Positions 18,553-27,959 of a stretch of DNA of 64,000 nucleotides are shown here, in pieces (positions within the stretch are counted from its first letter, which is position 1; each line of letters opens with the position of its first letter). The stretch lies in contig SHXR01000006.1 in the NCBI GenBank assembly GCA_009693235.1, positions 1 to 64,000 on the forward strand. The letters run 5' to 3'. Position numbers and translations under genes: made by a program. The notes beneath the pieces were generated by a model. The model searched no databases, was not told the DNA's origin, and saw only the letters and a program-made list of their open reading frames with translations. The stretch comes from Betaproteobacteria bacterium (GTDB taxonomy: Bacteria > Pseudomonadota > Gammaproteobacteria > Burkholderiales > SG8-39).

Positions 18553-19866
18553 TCAATGCGAAAACCGCGGCAACCAGGTTGCAAGCGGTGGAAACGCGAT
18601 AATCATGGCGATCAGCAACATGACGCACGCAATGAACGGCGCGCCGGCGAGATAGACATCCCGCATCGTGGTACCTGGCGGCGCCACACCTTTCATCACG
18701 AAGAGCAAGAGCCCAAACGGCGGTGTGGTGTAGCCGATCTCAAGGGCCAACAACATGATCAAGCCGAACCAGGCGAGATCAAAGCCGAGCGTTTTCGCCA
18801 GCGGAAAGAAAATCGGCGCAGTGAGCATCATCATCGAGAGCTGATCCATGAAGCAGCCTAGAAAGAGGATGATGCCGATCATGATCATCAGCATGCCCAT
18901 CGGTGTGAGGTCAAACGCGAGGAAGTAACTGACCAATCCACTTGAACTGCCGGTGAAAGCGAGCACCTGGGCGAAGGTGGCCGAACCGAAGATGACGAGA
19001 AACGACATCACCGTCACGCGCAACGCGCCATCGACCGATTTTTTGAACGCTTCCCAGGAAAGCAGGCGATACGCCGCGGCGAGCAGCAAGACCGAGAGCG
19101 CACCGAGCGCCGCGGCTTCCGTTGGCGTGGCCCAGCCGACAATCATGATGACCACCGAGAAGACAATGACGCCCACCATCGGCACCACGTCCACCATGAT
19201 CAACCGCCACTTTTCGCGCGTACTCGCCTTCTCGGCCGCGTATTGTGGCGCGGCGCTGGGATCGTAGATGGTCCATCCCCAAATCAGAACGCCATACATC
19301 AAAGCGAGCACCAGCCCGGGAATGACCCCGGCAATCAGCAAGTCACCAACGTCGGTTTGACCAAGCGTTGCCAGCAGCACGGTCAGTGCCGAGGGTGGAA
19401 TGATGACCGCAAGGCCGCCAACCCCCATGATCGGCCCCATCGACAGATACTTGTTGTAGCCCCGCTTCATCATCTCTGGGACCATCAATGAACCAAGCAA
19501 TGCGCAGGCCCCCATGCTCGAACCGGCCGGACCCGCGAAGGCCGTGCCGCCGATCAGCGTGACGTAGGCAAGGCGGCCGGGCACATTACCCATCAGCTTG
19601 TCGACGGCGTTGAAGAAGCGGGTGGCGAGTCCGGTGTGATAGAAAAACTCGCCCATCAAGAGGAACATCGGGATCGGCACCAGGGCGAAGTTGGTCATCG
19701 CGCCAAAGCCGTTGTTGATGATCTGCCAGAGCCCCCGCTCGCCGCCCATGAAAATTAGCGCAGCGATGAGATTGGTCGCGAAGAATGAAATCGCCACCGG
19801 AATACCCAGCATCATGAAGCCGACGCCGCAGCCGAACAGAATCGCAGCGGCCCAGTACCATTCCAT
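18553..19866 (-). CDS. TRAP transporter large permease (DctM-like)
   Basis: GPAGSSMGACALLGSLMVPEMMKRGYNKYLSMGPIMGVGGLAVIIPPSALTVLLATLGQ. Confidence 0.9.
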   Translation of the reverse strand: MEWYWAAAILFGCGVGFMMLGIPVAISFFATNLIAALIFMGGERGLWQIINNGFGAMTNFALVPIPMFLLMGEFFYHTGLATRFFNAVDKLMGNVPGRLAYVTLIGGTAFAGPAGSSMGACALLGSLMVPEMMKRGYNKYLSMGPIMGVGGLAVIIPPSALTVLLATLGQTDVGDLLIAGVIPGLVLALMYGVLIWGWTIYDPSAAPQYAAEKASTREKWRLIMVDVVPMVGVIVFSVVIMIVGWATPTEAAALGALSVLLLAAAYRLLSWEAFKKSVDGALRVTVMSFLVIFGSATFAQVLAFTGSSSGLVSYFLAFDLTPMGMLMIMIGIILFLGCFMDQLSMMMLTAPIFFPLAKTLGFDLAWFGLIMLLALEIGYTTPPFGLLLFVMKGVAPPGTTMRDVYLAGAPFIACVMLLIAMIIAFPPLATWLPRFSH

Positions 19867-19868
19867 CG

Positions 19869-20390
19869 TTATTTATCCTTGGCTGGGTTGGCGGCAGCGC
19901 CCATCGATCCGAGAAAATCTTCACCGCGTGCGAGGAACCGCGCGAATTCAATCGCCATCATCAGAAACGACAACGGGATCCACACGACCAGCATCCAGCG
20001 CGGCGTATCAAACACCCGCGTGTCCTGCCGGTTCTCGGTGAAATCACGCAGCGTTACCTCGAAGCCATACCATGCGAGCACGAGGCAGACGATGATGCTG
20101 GTAACACCGATCGCCTGAGTGGCCCGCATCCGCGCACGCGGGGCGAGATACATGAGCAGGATCTCGACGAAGACGTGGCCTTTCTCCCGCACCAGCCAAG
20201 GCGCGCCCAGACATGGAATCAGCAGCAAGGAATACTCGCTGAAGGTAAAGAAGACCGACGAGCTTTGAAAGCCAAGATTGCGAAGGATCACGTCGATCAC
20301 GATCGTCACCATCATCGCTACCATCAGGAAACCCGCAAGCCAGGCCATGCTGGTGAGGATCGCGGTGTGTGTGTTTGCGATGCTGCGCAT
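19869..20390 (-). CDS. TRAP transporter small permease (DctQ-like)
   Basis: 4-TM ORF; TIVIDVILRNLGFQSSSVFFTFSEYSLLLIPCLGAPWLVREKGHVFVEILLMYL. Confidence 0.88.
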   Translation of the reverse strand: MRSIANTHTAILTSMAWLAGFLMVAMMVTIVIDVILRNLGFQSSSVFFTFSEYSLLLIPCLGAPWLVREKGHVFVEILLMYLAPRARMRATQAIGVTSIIVCLVLAWYGFEVTLRDFTENRQDTRVFDTPRWMLVVWIPLSFLMMAIEFARFLARGEDFLGSMGAAANPAKDK

Positions 20391-20436
20391 TGCTGACTGC
20401 GTAAGGAGTAAACAGTGAAGGGTGAGCCCGCAGGGA

Positions 20437-20462
20437 GGCGGAACGCGCTACGCTGTTCCGCC
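20437..20462. repeat. Palindromic repeat GGCGGAACgcgctacgctGTTCCGCC
   Basis: Perfect 8-bp stem with 10-nt loop; related sequences at 30330-30355 and 30418-30443. Confidence 0.7.
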
Positions 20463-20491
20463 CTACGCTAATACCTCTTTCCTGGCAACGA

Positions 20492-21499
20492 TCAGCCGGG
20501 CGCGAAGAGTCTTTGGATCCGGTCAGCGTCTTGCGAGCCACCGGCTTTTTCCATCCGTTCCTTCATGCGCGTCCAACTCGCATCCTGCGCGCCCTTCAAG
20601 AAACGCTTGCTCGCTTCCGCCGACATCGTTACCGATTTCATTCCGCGTTTCTCCAGCTCGGCGAATTCCTTGATGCGCAATGCCGCGAGATCCTTGACGC
20701 TGGAAATCTCGTGCTCGATAGCGAGCCGGTTCAACATCTCGCGCGTCTTGTCCGACAGGCTATTCCACTTCCGCACGTTGATCACTACGCCAAGATCCGT
20801 TGAGAAGAAGGCTGGTTCGACGCGAAACTTGAGGAACTTGTCCCAATTGGGGTCCATGAGTCCGATCTGCGTCCAGGCGGTGAGATCGACCGTTCCCCGT
20901 TCAAGGGCGGTGTAAAGCTCGGTGGAATTCAGGTTGATGACCTGCGCCCCAAGGTAATTCGTGAGGAACGCGTTATAGATCGGGTTGCCTCGCACTTTGA
21001 AACCTTTGATATCGAGATGTCCACTGGCGTCCAGCTTCGGTTCCTTGGTCGCCCAGATATTGAAGCGGATACCGCTGTCAAACCAGCCGAGGTAGTACAC
21101 GCCCATCCGGCGGATGTGTGATTCCTTGATGGCGTCATAGGCGCCGTTCTTACGCGCGGCCGGGCCATCGAGCGTGCTCGCGCTCACTGCATCGCACTCA
21201 GGGACGGTTGCCGCGTAGAAAGCGCAGGGTGCATAGACCATGTCGACCACGCCATCGCGCGCGGCATTCGGTTGTTCCATCATGCCGATGGCCTCCGGAC
21301 CGCCACGCACCTGAATAGCAAACACGCCCTTGCCGGCTTCATTCGCTTTCTTCACGAACTCAAGAAAGCTGCGCGAATACACCCAATTGGCCGGAAACGC
21401 GTGCGTCGCAGTCAGCTTGTCCTGCGCACCGACAGGAGCGGAAACGGCAACCATGGCGGGCAAGGCCAAAGTGCAAAGAACCTTCCAAATAGCCTTCAT
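20492..21499 (-). CDS. TRAP transporter substrate-binding protein (DctP-like)
   Basis: Signal peptide; FAIQVRGGPEAIGMMEQPNAARDGVVDMVYAP...GFKVRGNPIYNAFLTNYLGAQVINLNSTELYTALERGTVD. Confidence 0.88.
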   Translation of the reverse strand: MKAIWKVLCTLALPAMVAVSAPVGAQDKLTATHAFPANWVYSRSFLEFVKKANEAGKGVFAIQVRGGPEAIGMMEQPNAARDGVVDMVYAPCAFYAATVPECDAVSASTLDGPAARKNGAYDAIKESHIRRMGVYYLGWFDSGIRFNIWATKEPKLDASGHLDIKGFKVRGNPIYNAFLTNYLGAQVINLNSTELYTALERGTVDLTAWTQIGLMDPNWDKFLKFRVEPAFFSTDLGVVINVRKWNSLSDKTREMLNRLAIEHEISSVKDLAALRIKEFAELEKRGMKSVTMSAEASKRFLKGAQDASWTRMKERMEKAGGSQDADRIQRLFAPG

Positions 21500-21635
21500 G
21501 ACTCTCCCCTTAAAATGGCTCGCATCGCGCCAGGGAGAATCTTACAGGGACCAATGCGCTTACGCGCGGAGCGCGCGCCGGATCACGACAGATGAACGGT
21601 GAAGGGTGCAGGCAACACCCTTCACTGCACCGAAC

Positions 21636-22616
21636 TTACCAAGTGAGCGCAATGGCCCCTGTCGTCTTCCGCGCCGCCATATCCCGATGCGCCTGGGCTG
21701 CTTCAGTGAGCGGATACCGGTGCCGCACCGCCAGTTTGACGATGCCGGTTTGGAGTGCCTCGAAGTATTCCTTCGCGCGCATCAACAGTTCATCGCGATC
21801 GGTCGTGTAGGTGAGGAGGCCCGCGCTCGTTACATACAACGAACCCATGTGATTCAAGCGGAAGATATCGAACGGTGGCAGGGGCCCGGAAGAGGTCCCA
21901 AAGCTCACCAAGAGGCCACGGGGTTTCAGGCATGCCAGCGATTTGTCGAACGTCGCCGGGCCGATCGAGTCATACACGACATCGGCGCCGCGCCCGCCGG
22001 TGATCGCCTTGACCCGCGCGGCGAGATCCTCGCTCTCGTTGACGATCACATGATCACAGCCAAAACCACGCGCCAACGCGATCTTCTCATCGGCCCCAAC
22101 GGTACCAATCACCGTCGCGCCAAGATGCTTGGCCCATTGGCACACGATCTGTCCGACGCCACCCGCCGCGGCATGCACGACGATGATGTGTCCGCGCGCA
22201 ACTTCGAATGTGCCCTTGATCAGGTAATGCGCCGTCAATCCACGCAAGATGCTGGAAGCAACAAGCACCATGTCGAGCCCGGCCGGCACCGGAACGAGAC
22301 GATCGGCCGGCATGATGCGCCATTCGGCATAACCACCGGGTGGCGGAGTAGTGTACGCGACACGATCACCGCGCTTGCAAGAGGTGGCGCCCGGACCAAC
22401 CTCTTCAACCACGCCAGCGGCTTCCATGCCGATGACCGCAGGATAGGACGGGAGCGGATAACGACCGGTGCGGTGCTGCAGGTCGATGTAGTTGACACCG
22501 GCCGCCGCCTGACGAATCAGCACTTGCCCGGCCGACGGCGCACCGACTTCGCGTTCTTCGACGCGTAATACTTCCGGACCGCCGGGGCGGTCCATGACGA
22601 CGACTCTTGACTTCAT
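21636..22616 (-). CDS. Zinc-binding dehydrogenase / NADPH:quinone reductase-like
   Basis: VIGMEAAGVVEEVG...IIVVHAAAGGVGQIVCQWAKHLGATVIGTVG (AxxGxxG). Confidence 0.9.
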   Translation of the reverse strand: MKSRVVVMDRPGGPEVLRVEEREVGAPSAGQVLIRQAAAGVNYIDLQHRTGRYPLPSYPAVIGMEAAGVVEEVGPGATSCKRGDRVAYTTPPPGGYAEWRIMPADRLVPVPAGLDMVLVASSILRGLTAHYLIKGTFEVARGHIIVVHAAAGGVGQIVCQWAKHLGATVIGTVGADEKIALARGFGCDHVIVNESEDLAARVKAITGGRGADVVYDSIGPATFDKSLACLKPRGLLVSFGTSSGPLPPFDIFRLNHMGSLYVTSAGLLTYTTDRDELLMRAKEYFEALQTGIVKLAVRHRYPLTEAAQAHRDMAARKTTGAIALTW

Positions 22617-22722
22617 TTGATGTGCATTAGGTACGTCGAACTGAGCCGGTGACGGGTTATCCCATCACCCTTTTCTGCCCCTCTCCCGCAGTGGTGGGGC
22701 GAGGGGTTTGTCGAAAATGACG

Positions 22723-23970
22723 TTACTTTTTCGGCCAGATCGGTTTCGCCAGCGCAATGTCGGTCGGGTAAACGGTCACCGGCTCGCCGTTCTGCCACTG
22801 AATGATCATGATGCCGGCGCCGGCACGACGGCCATCGTCATTGAACTTGATGCGGCCGCCCGGATAGAAGTTCGCTGGGCCGCTCTTGGTGTCCATCGTG
22901 CGAATCGCATCGGCGATTTTCTTCCGATCGGCAACGCCCGTTTTTTCCAGCGCCTCCTTGAAGATCCACATGTCACCATAGCTGGAGAGGCTGTCTTGCG
23001 TCATCCATGGCTCGCCGGTGCGTTTCTTGAAATCGGCGATGAGTTTCTCCTGCCCCTTCTGGGTCCAGTTCGCAACGATAACCAGCATGCCTTCCATCAG
23101 ATCCTTGCCGACCGACTTAAGCAATTCCGGCATGCCCAACGGCGCCCCGTTACCAATCATCGGGATGCGGCCGCGCCCGAGGCCCATTTCGTTCATCTTT
23201 TCCAAAATGAGCTTGGAGTCGGAAGTGTTGGTGGGGACAAACAGCACCGCCTCAGGACGGATGCTCCGCACCTTTTGCACCATCGAGGTCGCATCAGAAA
23301 GCGGCGGGGTGAAGATCTCATCCACGGTGAGCTTGATGCCCATCTTCTCCAGCCCACCTTCGCGCATCGGCTTCAGAAAGCTGACCGGCGATGCCGTGTT
23401 GTCACCGACAATGGCGATGGTCCTCAATTGTTGACCGGTCGCGGCCCTACCGAGTTCGACAATCGCGGGCATCGCGCCCACCGACTGCGCACCTGCGGTG
23501 GGCGAGGTCTGAAACACATATTTGAAGCCGCGTGCGGTGATCTGATCCGAATACGATAACGTGAGGATCGACATCTCCGCACGCTCGGTCACCTCGGTGA
23601 CGGCCAGGGTAAACGACGAGAGCCAAGAGCCGGTCGCCCCGATCATGTCGGGTTCGGAGGCGACGAATCGTTGCGCCGCGTTCTTAGCCTTTTCAGTTGA
23701 ATCGCCCGCATCGGCGGTGACCAAACGCAGTTTCGCGCCCTGCATCGATTTGATGCCACCGCCATTGTTGATATCTTCGATCGCCATCTGCGCGCCCTTC
23801 AACATCAACTCACCCTGGCGCGCCCACGGCCCTGACAGCGGTGCAATCAGGCCGACCTTCACTTCCCTGGCTTGCCCGAGCGCGGCAGGTGCTGCGATCG
23901 CCAAGCCCACAGCGACCAGCGCGGCCGCGACGTTACGCCCCATTCCAACTTGTCGAGTGAATTGCATCAT
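22723..23970 (-). CDS. Branched-chain amino acid-type ABC transporter substrate-binding protein
   Basis: Signal peptide; VKVGLIAPLSGPWARQGELMLKGAQMAIEDINNGGGIKSMQGAKLRLVTADAGDS. Confidence 0.9.
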   Translation of the reverse strand: MMQFTRQVGMGRNVAAALVAVGLAIAAPAALGQAREVKVGLIAPLSGPWARQGELMLKGAQMAIEDINNGGGIKSMQGAKLRLVTADAGDSTEKAKNAAQRFVASEPDMIGATGSWLSSFTLAVTEVTERAEMSILTLSYSDQITARGFKYVFQTSPTAGAQSVGAMPAIVELGRAATGQQLRTIAIVGDNTASPVSFLKPMREGGLEKMGIKLTVDEIFTPPLSDATSMVQKVRSIRPEAVLFVPTNTSDSKLILEKMNEMGLGRGRIPMIGNGAPLGMPELLKSVGKDLMEGMLVIVANWTQKGQEKLIADFKKRTGEPWMTQDSLSSYGDMWIFKEALEKTGVADRKKIADAIRTMDTKSGPANFYPGGRIKFNDDGRRAGAGIMIIQWQNGEPVTVYPTDIALAKPIWPKK

Positions 23971-24015
23971 TAGGTCTCCTTAATTCCATCAAACTGCTGT
24001 TCGCCTGCTCGTGAT

Positions 24016-24723
24016 TTACATCCCAAGATAAGCACGCTTGACCCGCTCATCGCGAATCAACGTGTCATGCACACCTTCCAGAACCACCCTGCCCGATTCG
24101 AGCACATAACCGCGATCGCAGGCTTCGAGGGCCTCGGCCACGCGTTGCTCGACCAGCAGGATTGTAATCTTCGATTCACGATGAATCTCTTCGATGCGCT
24201 CGAAGATCTGATCGGCGATGGTGGGTGCCAGACCCATCGAGGGCTCATCGAGCATCAACACACGGGGCGATGAGGCCAAGCCGCGGCCGATCGAGAGCAT
24301 CTGTTGCTCGCCGCCGGAGAGCGTGCCGGCGAGCTGATCGCGCCGTTCGGCCAGCACCGGGAACAGCTCCAGGATCTGGGCCAGATTACGCGCCCAGTCG
24401 GCACGGCCGCGCATGGAGTGCGCGCCCATTTCAAGATTTTCGAGCACGGTGAGCGAGCGGAACACCTGGCGGCCTTCCGGGACATGCGCGATGCCAAGAT
24501 GCGCACGCTCCGACGGCGGGATCGACAAAAGATCCTTGCCGTCGAACATCACGCTGCCAGAGACCGGCTGCACGATCCCTGAGATCGTTTTGAACAAGGT
24601 CGTCTTGCCGGCGCCGTTCGGGCCGACGATCGCAATGAACTGGCCCTCGGCGACTTCGACCGTGACGTCGACCAGCGCCTTCAATCCACCATAGGCAACT
24701 GTGAGAGACTTAATGCTGAGCAT
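24016..24723 (-). CDS. ABC transporter ATP-binding protein (LivF-like)
   Basis: GPNGAGKTTLFKTISG (Walker A), LSGGEQQMLSIGRGLASSPRVLMLDEPSMGLAP (signature and Walker B). Confidence 0.92.
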   Translation of the reverse strand: MLSIKSLTVAYGGLKALVDVTVEVAEGQFIAIVGPNGAGKTTLFKTISGIVQPVSGSVMFDGKDLLSIPPSERAHLGIAHVPEGRQVFRSLTVLENLEMGAHSMRGRADWARNLAQILELFPVLAERRDQLAGTLSGGEQQMLSIGRGLASSPRVLMLDEPSMGLAPTIADQIFERIEEIHRESKITILLVEQRVAEALEACDRGYVLESGRVVLEGVHDTLIRDERVKRAYLGM

Positions 24724-26488
24724 GCTTCATCCACCGCTTGCCAAGATAAGCTTCGATCACCGCCGGATCCTTGGTGACCGCCTCGGGTTTGCCCTGCGCG
24801 AGCATGCGGCCGTGGTCCAACACCACGAAGCGATCCGCCAGCCGCACCATGGCCTGCATCGTATGTTCGATGATCACGATGGTCGACCCGTTTTTGGCGA
24901 GCCCATCGATCACGGCGAGCATGCGCTCGACTTCCTGACTACCAAGGCCGGCCAGCGTTTCATCGAGGAGCAGCAACTGTGGCCGCGACGCCAGCGCACG
25001 CGCGAGTTCCATCAAGCGCAATTCAGCATTGGTGAGGCCACCCGCCAGCGCGGTGACGCGTTCCGACATGCCAACGCGCGCCAAGGCCTCGATGGCAAGA
25101 GCGATCGCCTTGTCATCGTCACCCTCGGCGACGAATGCCCCGACCACCACATTCTGCAGCACGGTCATACGCGCGAACGGACGCACCACCTGAAACGTGC
25201 GTCCAATGCCGCGGCGACAAATTTCGTTTGGGCGGAGGCCAATCAGATTCTCGTTTCGCCACATGACGCGCCCGGCGTGCGGCGGCAAAAATCCGTTCAG
25301 CAAGTTAAAGAGCGTAGTCTTGCCCGCGCCGTTCGGGCCGATGATGCCAAGCACCTCGCCCTTATGCACATCAAAGCTGACATCTTCGACCGCCTTCAAT
25401 CCACCAAACGCACGCGAGATGCCCTCTACCTTGAGGACGACCTCCGTGCTCACTGTTCGGTTGGCATGACCCGCCATGGCAGGTTCCATCAGCACGGATG
25501 CCGTGACTGAAGTGGCGCCGCCTCCCAATGCGGCTTCGCGGCGCTTGCGCAGCGCCTCGCGGATATGGGGAACGATCCCTTCCGGCGCAAGCAGAATGAC
25601 GAGGACGATCGCCAGTCCAAACACGACACCTTGAATGCCGGGAATCTTGTCGCCCAATTCCGCATGCAGAATCTCCGCCAGAGGAATCAGGATTGCCGCG
25701 CCAATTACCGGCCCCCAGACCGTCGCCACGCCACCGAACAAGGTGACGATCAGCGCTTGTGCAGAGGTGAGCATGCCGAAGACGCTGGGTGGCGTGACGA
25801 TCAACAGCACGACGGCATAGAACCCACCCACGGCCGCAGCGATTGCACCGGACACCATGATTGCGCGCATTTTCCAGGCGAGCGTGTTGATCCCCGCGGC
25901 TTCGGCGGCGGGTTCATTTTGTTTGATGGCAAGCAGCGACAGACCGAACCGCGAACGTTCTATCTTCAAGGAAATCGCCATGGCAACGACCAGCATCGCT
26001 AAGGCGATGCCGACATACCACCGGTAATCCTTGAACTGCATGAAGGCCGCGGGGGACTCCCGTTTCATCGGCAGCGACACTTCTTGATAGCCAGCCCATT
26101 CAAAGATATAGAGGAGCGCAAGCGGATAGGCCAACATGGCGAGCGCGAAATAGTGGCCACGCAAGCGAAATGTGGGCCAGCCGATCAGCGCGCCGGCAAG
26201 TCCCCCCACCACCATGCCGACCGGGATGCCAAACCAAGGCGACACATTGAGCTTCACCATCAACAAGGTCACCGTATAGGCGCCCAGCCCGAAAAATGAC
26301 GCGTGCCCAAACGAGACCAAACCCGAGTAACCGGAGAAGACATTCCATGAGATACCGAGGATGGCCCAAACCGGCACCAGGGTGAGCATCAGTTGGTAAT
26401 ACTGGTTTTCAATCAGCATCGAGGCCGCGAGATAAACGATCGCGACGATAATGATGAGACCAACGTCGCGGCCAATGGTCCGTTGCAT
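24710..26488 (-). CDS. Fused branched-chain amino acid ABC transporter permease (LivM-like) and ATP-binding protein (LivG-like)
   Basis: 592-aa ORF: N-terminal LivM (ISWNVFSGYSGLVSFGHASFFGLGAY), C-terminal LivG (GPNGAGKTTLFNLLNGFLPPHAGRV...LLLDETLAGLGSQEVERM). Confidence 0.9.
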   Translation of the reverse strand: MQRTIGRDVGLIIIVAIVYLAASMLIENQYYQLMLTLVPVWAILGISWNVFSGYSGLVSFGHASFFGLGAYTVTLLMVKLNVSPWFGIPVGMVVGGLAGALIGWPTFRLRGHYFALAMLAYPLALLYIFEWAGYQEVSLPMKRESPAAFMQFKDYRWYVGIALAMLVVAMAISLKIERSRFGLSLLAIKQNEPAAEAAGINTLAWKMRAIMVSGAIAAAVGGFYAVVLLIVTPPSVFGMLTSAQALIVTLFGGVATVWGPVIGAAILIPLAEILHAELGDKIPGIQGVVFGLAIVLVILLAPEGIVPHIREALRKRREAALGGGATSVTASVLMEPAMAGHANRTVSTEVVLKVEGISRAFGGLKAVEDVSFDVHKGEVLGIIGPNGAGKTTLFNLLNGFLPPHAGRVMWRNENLIGLRPNEICRRGIGRTFQVVRPFARMTVLQNVVVGAFVAEGDDDKAIALAIEALARVGMSERVTALAGGLTNAELRLMELARALASRPQLLLLDETLAGLGSQEVERMLAVIDGLAKNGSTIVIIEHTMQAMVRLADRFVVLDHGRMLAQGKPEAVTKDPAVIEAYLGKRWMKHAQH

Positions 26489-26490
26489 GA

Positions 26491-27450
26491 TTAGACCCGC
26501 TCCGCGTTGCGGCCGAACAGGCCTTCGGGACGAATCAGGATGATCAGCAGGAACACGACAAAGATCGCCGCGTTCTGCAACTGCACCGGCAGGATCAGCG
26601 TGGAAAGCTGCTGAACGAGCCCGATGGTGAGGCCGCCCCAGAAAGCGCCAACGATGCTGCCAAAGCCACCTAGCACGACGCCGGCGTACATGATGATCAC
26701 GAACTCCAACCCCACATACGGCTGGAACGGATAGTAGGTAGCGACGAGTCCGCCCGCAATCGCGGTCAGCGCGATGCCGAGCGCGAAAGCCACGCGATAG
26801 GCGCGGTCGACATTGATCCCCATGTATGTGGCGGCTTCCGGATTGTCCGCCGCGGCACGCAGAGTCTTGCCGGTACGCGACCGACTAATGAATAGGTACA
26901 AGAGAATCGCGACGATCACGGAGACGATGAAGGCGACGCTGCGAGCTTTGTTGAGGAAGATCGACAGGTCCTGACCGATGAGCGGCCCGATCTCCCAGGC
27001 CGATGCGGACAACGGCGTCCGAATGCCCTGCGGCATCGAGCCGAACACGATCAAGCCGCCGTTGGCAATGATGAGCGACATGCCAAGGGTGAGGATGAGC
27101 TGCGGATAGTGCCCTTCGCTTTCGGTCCCGGCGACGCGGATACCGGTTACGCGCGACAACAGCGTGCTATGCAGCAGCACGCCAAAGCCGTACAGGATCA
27201 CCGCACCAAGCAACGCCGCCACCACCGGACCCAGGTAGGGTCCAAGGTACTGTCCAAGACTGAGCCAGCCGAATAGATACAGCGTGGCGTACATGCCCAG
27301 CATCAGGAAATCGCCCTGCGCGAAATTGATGACCCGCATCACGCCATAGATGAGGCCAAGGCCGACACACATGAGACCGTAGACGCTGCCGACCAGAATG
27401 CCGGCCGCGAGCGCCTGCAGGATATTCTCGGTGATGACGATTGCGTTCAT
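26491..27450 (-). CDS. Branched-chain amino acid ABC transporter permease (LivH-like)
   Basis: GSVYGLMCVGLGLIYGVMRVINFAQGDFLMLGMYATLYLF. Confidence 0.92.
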   Translation of the reverse strand: MNAIVITENILQALAAGILVGSVYGLMCVGLGLIYGVMRVINFAQGDFLMLGMYATLYLFGWLSLGQYLGPYLGPVVAALLGAVILYGFGVLLHSTLLSRVTGIRVAGTESEGHYPQLILTLGMSLIIANGGLIVFGSMPQGIRTPLSASAWEIGPLIGQDLSIFLNKARSVAFIVSVIVAILLYLFISRSRTGKTLRAAADNPEAATYMGINVDRAYRVAFALGIALTAIAGGLVATYYPFQPYVGLEFVIIMYAGVVLGGFGSIVGAFWGGLTIGLVQQLSTLILPVQLQNAAIFVVFLLIILIRPEGLFGRNAERV

Positions 27451-27458
27451 CGATTTTT

Positions 27459-27568
27459 GGAAATGCTGGATAAGCTATCTTGCGAAATCAGCATGAGATC
27501 CTTTTCGGGGAGCTACGAGGGGGCTTTGGAGGGGTTGCCCCCCAACAAGCCCCTTGTTCATTCAATTT
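27459..27568 (+). mobile_element. MITE-like element copy E (about 110 bp, long diverged variant)
   Basis: GGAAATGCTGGATAAGC ... GGGGAGCTACGAGGGGGCTTTGGAGGGGTTGCCCCCC...CCCCTTGTTCATTCAATTTC; no clean target duplication; overlaps the stop codon of the DUF35 gene. Confidence 0.65.
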
Positions 27569-27959
27569 CAAGCCGAAAGCGTGGCAGCGTTATCGAATCG
27601 GACACGTCTTCGAAGGTCACGCGAACGGCTAGCCCCACCCGCAGCGCTTCCGCGCCGATGATCGATGCAGTCAGCCGAGGACCCTCCTCCAATTCAATTT
27701 GTACCACGTTGTACGGTAGATCGTCTTTGAATGCAGCGAACCACGGTTGGTGAACGACGGTCCATGTGGAGATGATGCCGCGGCCGCTTGCCTCGCGCCA
27801 TCGGAGGGCGTCCGAAAAACAGAACGGACACACCGGTCCGGGCGGCAGATGCGGCTTCGCACAGTCCAGGCAAGTCGGTAACATCAGCCGATGCGCCTTG
27901 CAGGCATCCCAGAATGGTTTGGAGTCGGGTGTGATACGCGGCAACGGTTTGGTGTTCAT
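27558..27959 (-). CDS. Zn-ribbon / OB-fold acyl-CoA-associated protein (DUF35 type)
   Basis: LPTCLDCAKPHLPPGPVCPFCFSDALRWREASGRGIISTWTVVHQPWF (CxxC...CxxC); ATGA overlap with the upstream thiolase. Confidence 0.85.
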   Translation of the reverse strand: MNTKPLPRITPDSKPFWDACKAHRLMLPTCLDCAKPHLPPGPVCPFCFSDALRWREASGRGIISTWTVVHQPWFAAFKDDLPYNVVQIELEEGPRLTASIIGAEALRVGLAVRVTFEDVSDSITLPRFRLEIE

